Assembly: GCA_934402055.1 (NCBI GenBank)
Contig: CAKRTC010000002.1
Span: 62,001-126,000 of the forward strand
Length of the DNA stretch: 64,000 nt
From: an uncultured Lachnospiraceae bacterium
GTDB lineage: Bacteria; Bacillota; Clostridia; Lachnospirales; Lachnospiraceae
Reading direction: 5' to 3'
Shown here: piece after piece, positions 53,129 to 62,003 of the stretch
How positions within the stretch are numbered: position 1 is the stretch's first letter
How the letters are laid out: each line of letters starts with the position of its first letter
Translations under genes and position numbers: made by a program
Notes under the pieces: model-generated
Databases searched by the model: none
What the model was told of the DNA's origin: nothing
The model's input: only the letters and a program-made list of their open reading frames with translations

Positions 53129-53174
53129 AAGAGCCCGGCACAAGCTGTAAGGCATGTACCGGGCTCTTATTTTG
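53129..53174 (+). terminator. Intrinsic terminator after dnaB
   Basis: AAGAGCCCGG pairs with CCGGGCTCTT, with an inner imperfect stem, followed by ATTTTGT. It lies about 25 nt after the dnaB stop and ends the gdpP-rplI-dnaB unit. Confidence 0.85.
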
Positions 53175-53309
53175 TCCTTCGTAATATTTTCTTTTACAAC
53201 GATCTCTCACAGCTGTTTAAGGGAGATATAGGACAAAACGTGCCGGTAGAAACAGCAAATCAGCAAAGTATATAAGGCTAATCTGCTGTTTAAATTACTG
53301 CTTGGAATA

Positions 53310-56300
53310 TCATTTATCTGCCCATATACTATCCTTAAGCTCAAGCTGTTCTCCCATAGTCTTTATAAGCTTTGCCGAATCTATAGGCTTTGATAAGTGC
53401 GCATTCATGCCGCTTGCCAGTGATTGGCTTATATCCTCATCAAAGGCATTGGCACTGACAGCAACTATAGGTATCGATTTACCGTCAGGATGTCCTGATA
53501 TCCTTATCTTGTGAGCTGCCTCGAGACCGTTCATAACGGGCATCATAACATCCATGAAGATTATATCGAAGCTTCCCGCCGGTGCATTCTTGAAAGTATC
53601 CACGGCCTGCTTACCGTCACTTACACAGCTTACAACGCATCCGACATTTTCAAGCATAAGCTTGATTATCTCCATATTAAGCTCATTATCCTCTGCAACA
53701 AGTGCCCGGATGCCGGTGAAATCTTTTATCTTTTCCGCCTTCCTCGACTCGCCTATATATACAGGCTCAACTAGTCTTAAAACTATCTTAAACGAGAAGG
53801 TACTTCCTGTTCCCGGAGTACTGTCAAGCTCGATATTGCTGTGCATCATATGCACTATACGACTGCTGATAGCAAGTCCGAGACCGGTTCCCTGCTGTCT
53901 GTGCGAAGGCCTTTCCACCTGTTCAAAGCTTTGGAATATACGCTTCTTATCTTCATCGCTTATTCCTATACCTTGATCTGTAACGGCAAAATACAGTTCC
54001 GCCTTGTCCGTTTCTCCCTTGTTTGTTTCCCTAATCGTAAGCCTGATCTCTGTATTTTCGCCTGAATATTTGCAGGCATTACTCAGTAAATTAATCAGGA
54101 CCTGCTTGATACGCAGCTCATCTCCCAGATACCAGCTGTGCTTAAGCATTATATCTTCGGTAAATCGCTGATTTTTTGCCTCAAATCTCGCATCAAGCAC
54201 TGTATGTATATCCTCGATAACTTTCCTCATATCAAAGCGGGATAAAACAAGATTCATCTTGCCGCTCTCTATCTTGGACATATCAAGTATATCGTTAATC
54301 AGACTCAGGAGATATGTCGAAGAGCTCATGATCTTATTGAGACAATCAAGGCGCATCTGCTCATCAACTTTGCCCAATGCGATCTCCGTCATACCTATTA
54401 TTCCGTTCATAGGTGTACGTATCTCATGCGACATATGCGCAAGGAACTCTGATTTTGCCTGCGCAGACCTATCATGATGCATACGGTTCAAACTGTTTTG
54501 GATGACTGCACATACCTCACTGAGAACATTTTTACTGTTCTCATCCGATAAAAATCTGCCCTCACCAAACATAAAGATGCTTCCCGAATAATGTCCACCG
54601 TCAGTCATATGATATACACAGCCCGGCTTAGCGCAGTCGTTTCCGAATAAAGGTACCAGCTTCAATCCGGCCTCCGCACTGTAGAGTTCTCCGATATGTG
54701 CCGCCTCCTCAAGCTTTCTATACTGTTCATCGGAGCAGTGGCTTATAGCCGCAATATCGATATTCTTTACGTTCCTTGTGCAATAGCTTATGCTGCTTGA
54801 ACGATAATCTACGTGAAATCCGGTAATAACTATATTATCGATGCCGCGTATCCTTTGAAGCCTGTGCGCGCTTATATCCATAGCCGCCACAAAGCTTCCG
54901 CTTCGTTCAAACAAGGTCATGGCCATCGCTGCCGGACTGAGCTGTTTTACCACTCCCTGAGAAACTATCTCACTGAATTCCGGCAAAGCTCCGCTGTAGT
55001 TTTCCTCACAATTCCAGATTGCGGCATGCTCATGTACAGTCTTTGCCTTGGCAAGAGCTTCTCTTACACGTATAAGCAGTACATCTGTCGATTCATAGCC
55101 TTGTGAACGGCATATTCCGGCGTTAAACTTAAGCTCCAGTTCACTTCTTCTGACTATAGCCGCAAACTCGCTCTCAAGCTTCTCTACTACAGATCTGCAA
55201 TACTCGGCAGGACCTGCAGAGTTCTCATGCTTATCATCTTCAGGCACCCATATGAGAAATTCGTCGGCTCCTGCTCTTACAAATATCGTTCCACCGTTTG
55301 TATATTCCCGGCAGCCTTTTTTCAGAAGTTCAGAAAACTCATCAAGCAGTATGTCACCGAAATTAAGTCCGCATTTCATAACTATATCGGTAAAATGAAC
55401 CATATCTGTCAGTATCATTATGCCATTAGGCTGAGTGTTGCGGCTGTCCTTTATGGCGTTGATACCATGCTTGAAAATATAGAAATCCGTAAGCAGATCC
55501 TTGGCCGCCTCAAATTTCTTCCTAAGCTCCAGGCGTTTGGCATCATCTATATCCCTTATATAGCCGACTATGCGTCTATTTTCTTCACTGTCTGTGTTAA
55601 TGGTATTTCCTGATACCTCATACCAACGGCCGTCGGGATAACGCTGATCGTTTATGTATTTTATCTGAATCTTGGCATTGACAGGCAGATTTTTTAATAC
55701 CGTAGCGTATCTTACGGCATCCTCCATGGAATAATGCCCTTTAACGAATCTTTCATAAAAATCATCAACATTCCAGGTACCGTTAATATCGGCATCGCCG
55801 CTGTTTTTACAATTTACTATCTCAAGCTTTCTGTCTCCTACTCTGTATGTAAAGAATATATCTTCAGAGCTTTCTACAGCTATACGATACCTCTCTTTTT
55901 CATCACTCAGCTGATTCTCGGTATTTATCTCGCTTTCGGTAAGATTCTCTACTACCTTCTTAAGTTCATCAACTTCATTTATACCTGTAGCCTCGAAGTT
56001 CCTGATTCCCGAGAGTCCTGTCTTGATACATTCGGTAAGCTTGTATACCGGGTTTGTCAGATACCTTACAACTATAAACAGTACGATGATAGCAGCAGCC
56101 ATACATATGAGTATTATTGAGATCATCCACATGTAGAGAGCGTCTCCGAGCCCGAATATTGAGTTCCCTGTAACAAAGCCGCAGAGCACCCAGTTCTTGT
56201 CATTATAAGGAACATAGCTCGAATACAACCTAAGCGGAGAGACAACGGCATATATGTCCTGGCTGCCCAGCTTGGACTCGCACAGCTTCAGCTCCTTGTT

Positions 56301-57269
56301 ATCTGTATCCTCTAATGAAAATGTTCCGCTATTTCTGCTTACATTGTCATAGAGCATTCCCTTTCCCCATACACAGCTATAGCTTCCATCTCCGTTATCT
56401 ATAGCAAGTGCAAGTCCGGCATTCTGATCCTTATCAAGCTCCTGCACCTTAAGGTAATTATTTTCCAGATAACTCTTTGTAAGCTCGCTGCCCATGATCC
56501 CGTAGACTCTTCCGTCATACACCAACGGTACGGAATAGGTGATCATGCTGTGACTGTCATTGGCTTTATCCTCAAGTATAAAGGGAAGCGACCAGTAACC
56601 GATGAGCGACATATCTATGTCGCTGTTATCAAGGGCAAGCATATAAGGCTTATAGAAGAAATCATCACAGGATCTGTTACCTGCTCCCGACAGCTTAAAA
56701 TACGGTTCCCAGGTGCTGTTCAGCGATATCTTCTGTCCCTGACTTAGTTCCTTATCTCCTCTTTCTATAAGGAGATCCGAGTAGGATATTGAGTTTGTTT
56801 CCGGATTTGAATCTCTCAGGAAAAAGCCTGTGTATTCCGCAGGCTCGGTAATATCTTCATTGTTTGCAAAGAGCACAAAAGCACCGTTTGAGCTGTTCTG
56901 CTCAAGGTATCGCATAAAATCCGGGAGTATCTCTCTGGCAAAATCATTCTGTATATTCTTATCCTCTATAAAATCATCAATGCCGATTCCTCTGTCGCTC
57001 AGATAAAATCCCAGTATATTATTAACAAAGTTCGACTCTTCTTTTGCTCGGTTCCGGTGCCCGAGCATCATATTTTCAATATTACTCTTGTTGCTGCTTA
57101 CGATATTAACATCTATATCCACAGCATTTTCCTGCATGGTTTCCTTTGTACCGCTTCCTGTCAATACGGCAAAAGGAATCAATCCCTGCAGCAGACTTAT
57201 TGCCAGCAGGGGTATCAAAAGCAGATAGAATAATGATTTTGATTTCTTCTTCATAAGACTTTCATGCAT
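53310..57269 (-). CDS. Giant hybrid sensor histidine kinase (dCache-PAS-GGDEF-like-HisKA-HATPase-REC)
   Basis: The 1319-residue membrane protein has TM1 (about 14-36), a double-Cache-like extracellular domain (about 45-365), TM2 (about 378-402), a HAMP-like segment, a PAS domain (about 455-580), a GGDEF-like domain (about 590-750) whose active motif is AGADEF instead of GGDEF, an unassigned region (about 770-930), HisKA with His948 in AHMSHEIRTPMNGIIG, HATPase (NLLSNACKY, DQGIGIS, GTGLGLAIS) and a C-terminal receiver (AEDNELN, FMDVMMPVMNG). It probably senses an external ligand and starts a phosphorelay. The output partner is not in the window. It lies 76 bp after a solute-binding protein gene. 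Confidence 0.92.
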   Translation of the reverse strand: MHESLMKKKSKSLFYLLLIPLLAISLLQGLIPFAVLTGSGTKETMQENAVDIDVNIVSSNKSNIENMMLGHRNRAKEESNFVNNILGFYLSDRGIGIDDFIEDKNIQNDFAREILPDFMRYLEQNSSNGAFVLFANNEDITEPAEYTGFFLRDSNPETNSISYSDLLIERGDKELSQGQKISLNSTWEPYFKLSGAGNRSCDDFFYKPYMLALDNSDIDMSLIGYWSLPFILEDKANDSHSMITYSVPLVYDGRVYGIMGSELTKSYLENNYLKVQELDKDQNAGLALAIDNGDGSYSCVWGKGMLYDNVSRNSGTFSLEDTDNKELKLCESKLGSQDIYAVVSPLRLYSSYVPYNDKNWVLCGFVTGNSIFGLGDALYMWMISIILICMAAAIIVLFIVVRYLTNPVYKLTECIKTGLSGIRNFEATGINEVDELKKVVENLTESEINTENQLSDEKERYRIAVESSEDIFFTYRVGDRKLEIVNCKNSGDADINGTWNVDDFYERFVKGHYSMEDAVRYATVLKNLPVNAKIQIKYINDQRYPDGRWYEVSGNTINTDSEENRRIVGYIRDIDDAKRLELRKKFEAAKDLLTDFYIFKHGINAIKDSRNTQPNGIMILTDMVHFTDIVMKCGLNFGDILLDEFSELLKKGCREYTNGGTIFVRAGADEFLIWVPEDDKHENSAGPAEYCRSVVEKLESEFAAIVRRSELELKFNAGICRSQGYESTDVLLIRVREALAKAKTVHEHAAIWNCEENYSGALPEFSEIVSQGVVKQLSPAAMAMTLFERSGSFVAAMDISAHRLQRIRGIDNIVITGFHVDYRSSSISYCTRNVKNIDIAAISHCSDEQYRKLEEAAHIGELYSAEAGLKLVPLFGNDCAKPGCVYHMTDGGHYSGSIFMFGEGRFLSDENSKNVLSEVCAVIQNSLNRMHHDRSAQAKSEFLAHMSHEIRTPMNGIIGMTEIALGKVDEQMRLDCLNKIMSSSTYLLSLINDILDMSKIESGKMNLVLSRFDMRKVIEDIHTVLDARFEAKNQRFTEDIMLKHSWYLGDELRIKQVLINLLSNACKYSGENTEIRLTIRETNKGETDKAELYFAVTDQGIGISDEDKKRIFQSFEQVERPSHRQQGTGLGLAISSRIVHMMHSNIELDSTPGTGSTFSFKIVLRLVEPVYIGESRKAEKIKDFTGIRALVAEDNELNMEIIKLMLENVGCVVSCVSDGKQAVDTFKNAPAGSFDIIFMDVMMPVMNGLEAAHKIRISGHPDGKSIPIVAVSANAFDEDISQSLASGMNAHLSKPIDSAKLIKTMGEQLELKDSIWADK

Positions 57270-57344
57270 GAATTTTCATCCATGCAATAAACCTCTCTTG
57301 ATATAATCTATGACTTAGTTTGTTAACAGGTCTACGGCTTAAGC

Positions 57345-58841
57345 TTACTTTGCCGCCTCCGCCTCCATTTCGGCACAGAGATTATCATACCACTCCTCAA
57401 AGTTCTCCTCTGTAAGATACGGCTTAAGCGCCTCCTGCCTCGATGCTCCGGAAGCTACAGCCGCACACACGGCCTCCCTGTCTTCCTTCGCCTTGTTTAA
57501 GAGATCCTTATCAAGTACGGAACGCACAGCATAGCCGTTTTCAAAGCATTTGGTGGTGTAAAAGCTTGTGTCATTGAAGCCGGCTGTGATGCTCTTAAAG
57601 CAATCATAGGTCTTAGGATCGACCTCCAGACCTTCTTCCTCTATAAGCTTGTCAAATGCCTCAATGTTATTGGCATCCTTGCGGACCGGAAGGTAACCGC
57701 CTCCCGCCACAAAACGAAGATTGTTATCCTTAGCTGTCAGCCACTTAAGAAACTCTACAGAAGCATATTCATGCAGGCTGTCGGATTTTGCAACTGCCAT
57801 GCCCGCGCCCTGCTGAACCTTGATATTTTCCCCGCCTTCCATTATCGGCGCTTCCGATATCAGATAATCTATGGCTCTTTCATTGCCGGCGGCATCATAT
57901 ACCTTATCCGGAAAATATACAGAGGATGCCGATGAACCGGTATAAGCAATTATCTCTCCGGTCTTAACATCATCCGCACAGAATTTACCGTATCTTGCGT
58001 AATATCCTTTGACATAAGGAACATAAAAGCACTCCCATAATCTGCGCATTTTGTCCTTATCGACATTGATGCTTACCTCTCCGTCCCTGACATCAAACAG
58101 ATCCACACCCATCTGCTTCATACCGATAACAAAATAATTCGCCATGGAATCACGTCCGTAAAAGGCCTTTCCGTCATCCGCAATATCCGGAGTCAGGGAA
58201 TCCGTCCACTCATAATACCGTTCCGCAACCTCGGCGATACCTTCTTCGGTTGAAAGCTCATCCACGGTACTTCCGGTAGCTTCCGCAAAAGGCTCCCAGT
58301 CGGTCTTATTCAGCAGTAATGTTTCGGTGGATTTGGCTGTTGGGAACAGATACAGTTCATCATTGTTATTAAAACGTCCCTCATCAATATATCCGTCAAC
58401 ATATTCCGAGAGCTCGTCCTCGGAAACATATTGAGATATATCGGCTATCTTACCGGCCTTCCATGCAGAATATGCAGTATCGGCATAGCTTGCAAACATA
58501 TCAGGCATCTCCTTTGAGCCGACAGCTTCCTGAATAGAATCCGTTACTGCCTGTTCAAGATCCTTGATTGATCCCAGACTTGAGACTTCCACATATATTC
58601 CCTTTTCTGCGCCCTCACCTGCATTAAACTCGGAAACAAGCTTATCCAGTGAAGACTGCTGAGCTCCTGTATAATAATGCCACACCGTAAGCGATACAGG
58701 CTTATCCGGATCAAGCTCAGACTTAGCCGCAGCAGCTTTGTTGCTCTCTTTAAGTGACTGATCTGCAGTTGTACCGCAGCCTGTGAGCATTATCGAGCCT
58801 GCAAGCACAGCCGTTAATATTAATGTAAATGTTTTCTTCAT
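57345..58841 (-). CDS. Extracellular solute-binding lipoprotein, family 1
   Basis: The 498-residue lipoprotein starts MKKTFTLILTAVLAGSIML with lipobox LTGC. The mature part begins with a linker and then VSLTVWHYYTGAQQSSLDKL, a family 1 (sugar-type) binding protein start, followed by MPDMFASYADTAYSAWKAGK and LPVRKDANN near the end. No permease or ATPase gene lies beside it; the neighbour is the giant sensor kinase. It may deliver a ligand to that kinase rather than, or in addition to, a transporter. The ATG is preferred over a GTG two codons upstream. Confidence 0.88.
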   Translation of the reverse strand: MKKTFTLILTAVLAGSIMLTGCGTTADQSLKESNKAAAAKSELDPDKPVSLTVWHYYTGAQQSSLDKLVSEFNAGEGAEKGIYVEVSSLGSIKDLEQAVTDSIQEAVGSKEMPDMFASYADTAYSAWKAGKIADISQYVSEDELSEYVDGYIDEGRFNNNDELYLFPTAKSTETLLLNKTDWEPFAEATGSTVDELSTEEGIAEVAERYYEWTDSLTPDIADDGKAFYGRDSMANYFVIGMKQMGVDLFDVRDGEVSINVDKDKMRRLWECFYVPYVKGYYARYGKFCADDVKTGEIIAYTGSSASSVYFPDKVYDAAGNERAIDYLISEAPIMEGGENIKVQQGAGMAVAKSDSLHEYASVEFLKWLTAKDNNLRFVAGGGYLPVRKDANNIEAFDKLIEEEGLEVDPKTYDCFKSITAGFNDTSFYTTKCFENGYAVRSVLDKDLLNKAKEDREAVCAAVASGASRQEALKPYLTEENFEEWYDNLCAEMEAEAAK

Positions 58842-59070
58842 AATCACTTTCTCTCAACACTTGTTCCTATAGTCAGAGCATACATGTCTCTGCCTGTTTC
58901 AAAACAAATACTCCATTGATATATTTTATCCTATAATACTGCTATTTTACCCCAACCATTATACGCCCGTTAAAGCAAAATTTGTTAAAATCATGTCGCG
59001 ATCAGCTATACTCTTTTTTATTGATGACATAAGTAATCCGTATACACGCTTTGAAAACATTTTGAGTACA

Positions 59071-59104
59071 GAAAAAGGACCGTCGTTCAAAACGACAGTC
59101 CTTA
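59071..59104 (-). terminator. Intrinsic terminator of the rpsF-ssb-rpsR operon
   Basis: AAGGAC-GTCGTT pairs with AACGAC-GTCCTT, with one internal mismatch and a short loop, followed on the minus strand by TTTTT. It lies about 20 nt after the rpsR stop. Confidence 0.88.
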
Positions 59105-59123
59105 AACGGATCTAAAATCTAAA

Positions 59124-59384
59124 TTACTCTACAGTGTACGGAAGAAGAGCGATATGTCTTGCTCTCTTAACTGCAAGTGTAATGTCTCTCTGATGCTCTG
59201 CACAGTTGCCTGTGATACGGCGAGGAAGGATCTTTCCTCTCTCAGAGATATACTTCTTTATTGTTGCAACATCCTTATAGTCGATCGGCTTAGCCTTCTC
59301 GCTGCAGAATACGCAAACCTTACGTCTTCTGCGGAAGCCACCCATCTTCTTTGGGCGTGCGCCTTCTTCTTTCTGAAATGCCAT
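59124..59384 (-). CDS. rpsR: Small-subunit ribosomal protein bS18
   Basis: The 86-residue protein binds 16S rRNA as a heterodimer with bS6. It shows the family motif VCVFCSEKAKPIDYKDV, with a possible zinc Cys pair, and RGKILPRRITGNCAEHQRDI. The N-terminus is basic (GGFRRRRK). AGGAGG precedes the ATG. It is the last gene of the rpsF-ssb-rpsR operon. Confidence 0.97.
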   Translation of the reverse strand: MAFQKEEGARPKKMGGFRRRRKVCVFCSEKAKPIDYKDVATIKKYISERGKILPRRITGNCAEHQRDITLAVKRARHIALLPYTVE

Positions 59385-59411
59385 CGGTATTTCCTCCTTA
59401 TTCTCTAGTGC

Positions 59412-59879
59412 TTAGTTGAAAGGCAGTCCTTCGTCTTCGATACCCTCCGGGATATTCATGAAGCCTTCAAAACCCTCTCCTGCCGAAGCTGCAGAACTTG
59501 TCTGCTGAGCATTGCCGCTTGTGCGGTTGTAGGAGCCTCCGCGGTTATCTGATGCACTCTTGCTCTCGGCAAATTCCTGCTCCTCAATAACCACATCTGT
59601 TGTGTAGACCTTCTGACCGTCCTTGTTGGTATAACTGCCTGTCTGGATGCGGCCCGTTGCCGCGATCTTTGTGCCCTGATGCAAGTATCTCTCGGCAAAT
59701 TCGGCCTGTCTTCCGAATGCCACGCACGAGATGAAATCTGCTTCCCTCTGTCCGTCTGCATTGGCACGGCGTCTGTCAACGGCTATTGTATATCTTGCAA
59801 CAGCCATGCTGTTCTCACCCTGAGTATATCTGATATCAGGGTCTCTTGTTAATCTGCCCATTAAGATAACTTTATTCAT
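59412..59879 (-). CDS. ssb: Single-stranded DNA-binding protein
   Basis: The 155-residue protein coats single-stranded DNA during replication and repair. It has an OB fold (about 1-110) beginning MNKVILMGRLTRDPDIRYTQ, with ADFISCVAFGRQAEFAERYL. A Ser/Gly/Asn-rich linker follows, and the acidic C-terminal tail ends DEGLPFN; the usual tip is DDDIPF, so the protein-interaction tail is slightly different. It lies between rpsF and rpsR as usual in Firmicutes. Confidence 0.97.
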   Translation of the reverse strand: MNKVILMGRLTRDPDIRYTQGENSMAVARYTIAVDRRRANADGQREADFISCVAFGRQAEFAERYLHQGTKIAATGRIQTGSYTNKDGQKVYTTDVVIEEQEFAESKSASDNRGGSYNRTSGNAQQTSSAASAGEGFEGFMNIPEGIEDEGLPFN

Positions 59880-59905
59880 TTGCTCACTCTTTCTGTACTT
59901 TAGTC

Positions 59906-60187
59906 TTATTTCTTAACGACTAAGTATCTGAGCACAGGCTCGAAAATGCGAAGCTCTGACTCTACACCGTTAGGTGTCTCGCTGTCGCCCTCGAAGTTGA
60001 TGAGGTAATAGAATCCCTCTGACTGGTGCTGAATATCGTAAGCAAGCTTCTTCTTGCCCCACTCTTCAACCTCACCTACAGTACCGTTGTATCTTGAGAT
60101 ATAAGCCTTTACCTTCTCAAGAGCGGCTGTTCTTGCCTCTTCTTCGAGTTTCGCACTAAGAATAACTGTAACCTCGTACTTATTCAT
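59906..60187 (-). CDS. rpsF: Small-subunit ribosomal protein bS6
   Basis: The 93-residue protein binds 16S rRNA with bS18. It starts MNKYEVTVILSAKLEEEAR and has EEWGKKKLAYDIQHQSEGFY, the S6 signature. The ATG at 60187 has AGGAGG at about 8 nt; the upstream in-frame codons lie in the leader hairpin and are not translated. It is the first gene of the operon. Confidence 0.96.
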   Translation of the reverse strand: MNKYEVTVILSAKLEEEARTAALEKVKAYISRYNGTVGEVEEWGKKKLAYDIQHQSEGFYYLINFEGDSETPNGVESELRIFEPVLRYLVVKK

Positions 60188-60205
60188 GTGTTTGTCCTCC
60201 TTCTG

Positions 60206-60233
60206 GTCTCCGGCCCCTGTAGCCCACAGGAGC
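60206..60233 (-). promoter_or_regulatory. Leader hairpin of rpsF, possible S6:S18 autoregulatory motif
   Basis: On the minus strand a CCTGT/ACAGG stem with a GGGCT loop lies within CTCC...GGAG, leaving an unpaired GGCCGG. Bacterial rpsF leaders often carry a hairpin with a bulged CCG that the S6:S18 dimer binds to repress the operon. The position and CCG fit, but the match is only partial. Confidence 0.4.
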
Positions 60234-60260
60234 AAGGAAATTAATGTGTCACAGACTGGT

Positions 60261-60289
60261 ATTTTATCAAATTAAGCTGTGCAATGCAA
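60261..60289 (-). promoter_or_regulatory. Promoter of the rpsF-ssb-rpsR operon
   Basis: On the minus strand, TTGCAT and TAAAAT are spaced by 17 bp. The predicted start near 60254 gives a leader of about 67 nt that includes the rpsF hairpin. Confidence 0.65.
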
Positions 60290-60353
60290 GCATAATCACT
60301 ATAAAAAATACAACAAATATAGTCACATAAGTCTTGTATACCTTGTTTATATA

Positions 60354-61256
60354 CTACATATGATCACGTGAATTCTTTCTTATAAATGTTATGAATTCAT
60401 ACACCACGTTCGGCAGCATACGATATTTGTTAAAAAGCATCTCAATACATGCCTTCGGCGTTGGGTTGCTGATATGTTTACTTACTACCATCCCGTCATC
60501 TCTTCCCTCAAGCAGCTCTCTGGATTCTCCGGGCAGGATACTTATACCAACCGAGCAGCGACTAAGTTCATATGCAGTAAGAAAATTCGAGTAACGGCAT
60601 CTGATCTTTGGCTTCTCCTCACTATCCTTATACCAGTTATTGACCTCCTCAAGTCTGTCTGATCTGGTAGGTATGATAAGATCATAGGGAAGCAGATCCT
60701 TGGTGCTCACGGTCTCGCTCTGAACACTTGCAAGCGGATTATCCTTATGGATCAATGCCGTCCAGTTTTCGGTATATAACCTGTAATGCTCCAGTCCTTC
60801 CGAATCCCTTACATCCGCTATCACGGCAAAATCACTGAGTCCCGAACGTATACGGTTGATGATATCATCGGCTCCTCCGGTCCAAATATTATACTGTACC
60901 GCAGGATGTATCTTGTTGAATTCCGTTATCCAATTTGCGATATACTGAAGCGAATTTCCCTCTATGCAGGCTATCTCGATAGTACCGTTAAGTCCGTGTC
61001 CCATCTGCTGAACGGTCTCTGATGCCTTATCCGCAAGTCCGAGTATCTGTGCCGCATATTGCTTAAGCACCTCTCCCTCCGGAGTAAGCGCAAGAAAATG
61101 CGGTCTCCTGACAAATAAGCTTACTCCCAGTTCTGTCTCAAGATCCTTAATCTGCTTACTGAGAGGAGGCTGAGCAATATTAAGCTTTTCCGCCGCACGT
61201 GTAAAATTCATTTCATTTGCGGTCTCATAGAAATATCTGAGATGTCGAAGTTCCAT
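60354..61256 (-). CDS. LysR-family transcriptional regulator
   Basis: The 300-residue regulator has a helix-turn-helix (LRYFYETANEMNFTRAAEKL, QPPLSKQIKDLETELGVSLF) and an effector domain (about 90-300) with IACIEGNSLQYIANWI. The ATG at 61256 has AAGGAG at 5 nt. The next gene upstream on the same strand (GNAT) is about 100 bp away. No divergent target gene is adjacent, so its regulon is unknown. Confidence 0.92.
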   Translation of the reverse strand: MELRHLRYFYETANEMNFTRAAEKLNIAQPPLSKQIKDLETELGVSLFVRRPHFLALTPEGEVLKQYAAQILGLADKASETVQQMGHGLNGTIEIACIEGNSLQYIANWITEFNKIHPAVQYNIWTGGADDIINRIRSGLSDFAVIADVRDSEGLEHYRLYTENWTALIHKDNPLASVQSETVSTKDLLPYDLIIPTRSDRLEEVNNWYKDSEEKPKIRCRYSNFLTAYELSRCSVGISILPGESRELLEGRDDGMVVSKHISNPTPKACIEMLFNKYRMLPNVVYEFITFIRKNSRDHM

Positions 61257-61360
61257 ATTACTCCTTATCAACTGTGGAAGTTATCGATCTGTCTTTGAAT
61301 AGACTTGCCGATTGCTCTTTGTCGAAGAATCAGCTTTCACGTATATATCATATCCGGTGC

Positions 61361-61963
61361 TCACGACAGCGGAAACAGACTGACACCCGGCAATTCCCTG
61401 ACAGACAAGAGCTTTGCCGAAGCGGTATCCAGCCCTTCGTCTGCATACAGCAGTTCCTGCTCCCTCTCGCTGAGCTTCCAATCATAAGCGAAGCCTAAGT
61501 GCCTGTAAATGTTCCTGTCAACGGCTATCAGAAAGCACCACGGATATCCTTCTTGCTCTATCCTGTCTGTGACAGCATTCATAAGCTTATCCATAAGACC
61601 GCGGTGTCTGTAATCCGGCAGAGTGCAGACACCCATGATGTATGGGATCTTCCTCTCATCCTCGGATATATCCGAAACGTCCGACATCTCTTTTCGAGTG
61701 CTAAGATCTACAGCTTTACCCTGTCGTTCCATATCCTTTGACACAGCCTTTACAAATATATACTGTACCATAGCAACAGGCATGTCTCCGTCTTTGACAA
61801 CTGCGATCACCGCATCATCAACCTTGCCGCTGCAGCGTCCTGCTTCGTCGCATATGCCATAGAATTCGCCCATAAATTCTTCATCGTCACCAAAGCATTC
61901 GGTGAACAACTTTCTTGTTGAGCCGTATTCATTTTTATTAAGAAATATAGCTTCAGTTATCAT
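61361..61963 (-). CDS. GNAT-family N-acetyltransferase
   Basis: The 200-residue protein has a GNAT acetyl-CoA site in MGVCTLPDYRHRGLMDKLM (about residue 108) and a following CFLIAVDRNIYRHLGFAYDW. The N-terminal region resembles Eis-type acetyltransferases. It has one GNAT domain, and the acceptor is not predictable. It lies 40 bp after a DUF2156 gene, and the two may be cotranscribed. Confidence 0.85.
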   Translation of the reverse strand: MITEAIFLNKNEYGSTRKLFTECFGDDEEFMGEFYGICDEAGRCSGKVDDAVIAVVKDGDMPVAMVQYIFVKAVSKDMERQGKAVDLSTRKEMSDVSDISEDERKIPYIMGVCTLPDYRHRGLMDKLMNAVTDRIEQEGYPWCFLIAVDRNIYRHLGFAYDWKLSEREQELLYADEGLDTASAKLLSVRELPGVSLFPLS

Positions 61964-62003
61964 AATCCTTATATATGTCTCAGACTGCTGCCGGACTCTG
62001 CAT

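Noticed and set aside
53251..53290. 14-bp hairpin (AACAGCA...TGCTGTT) after the giant kinase gene
   Set aside because: Neither strand has a T-run after the stem, so I do not call it a terminator; its role is unclear.
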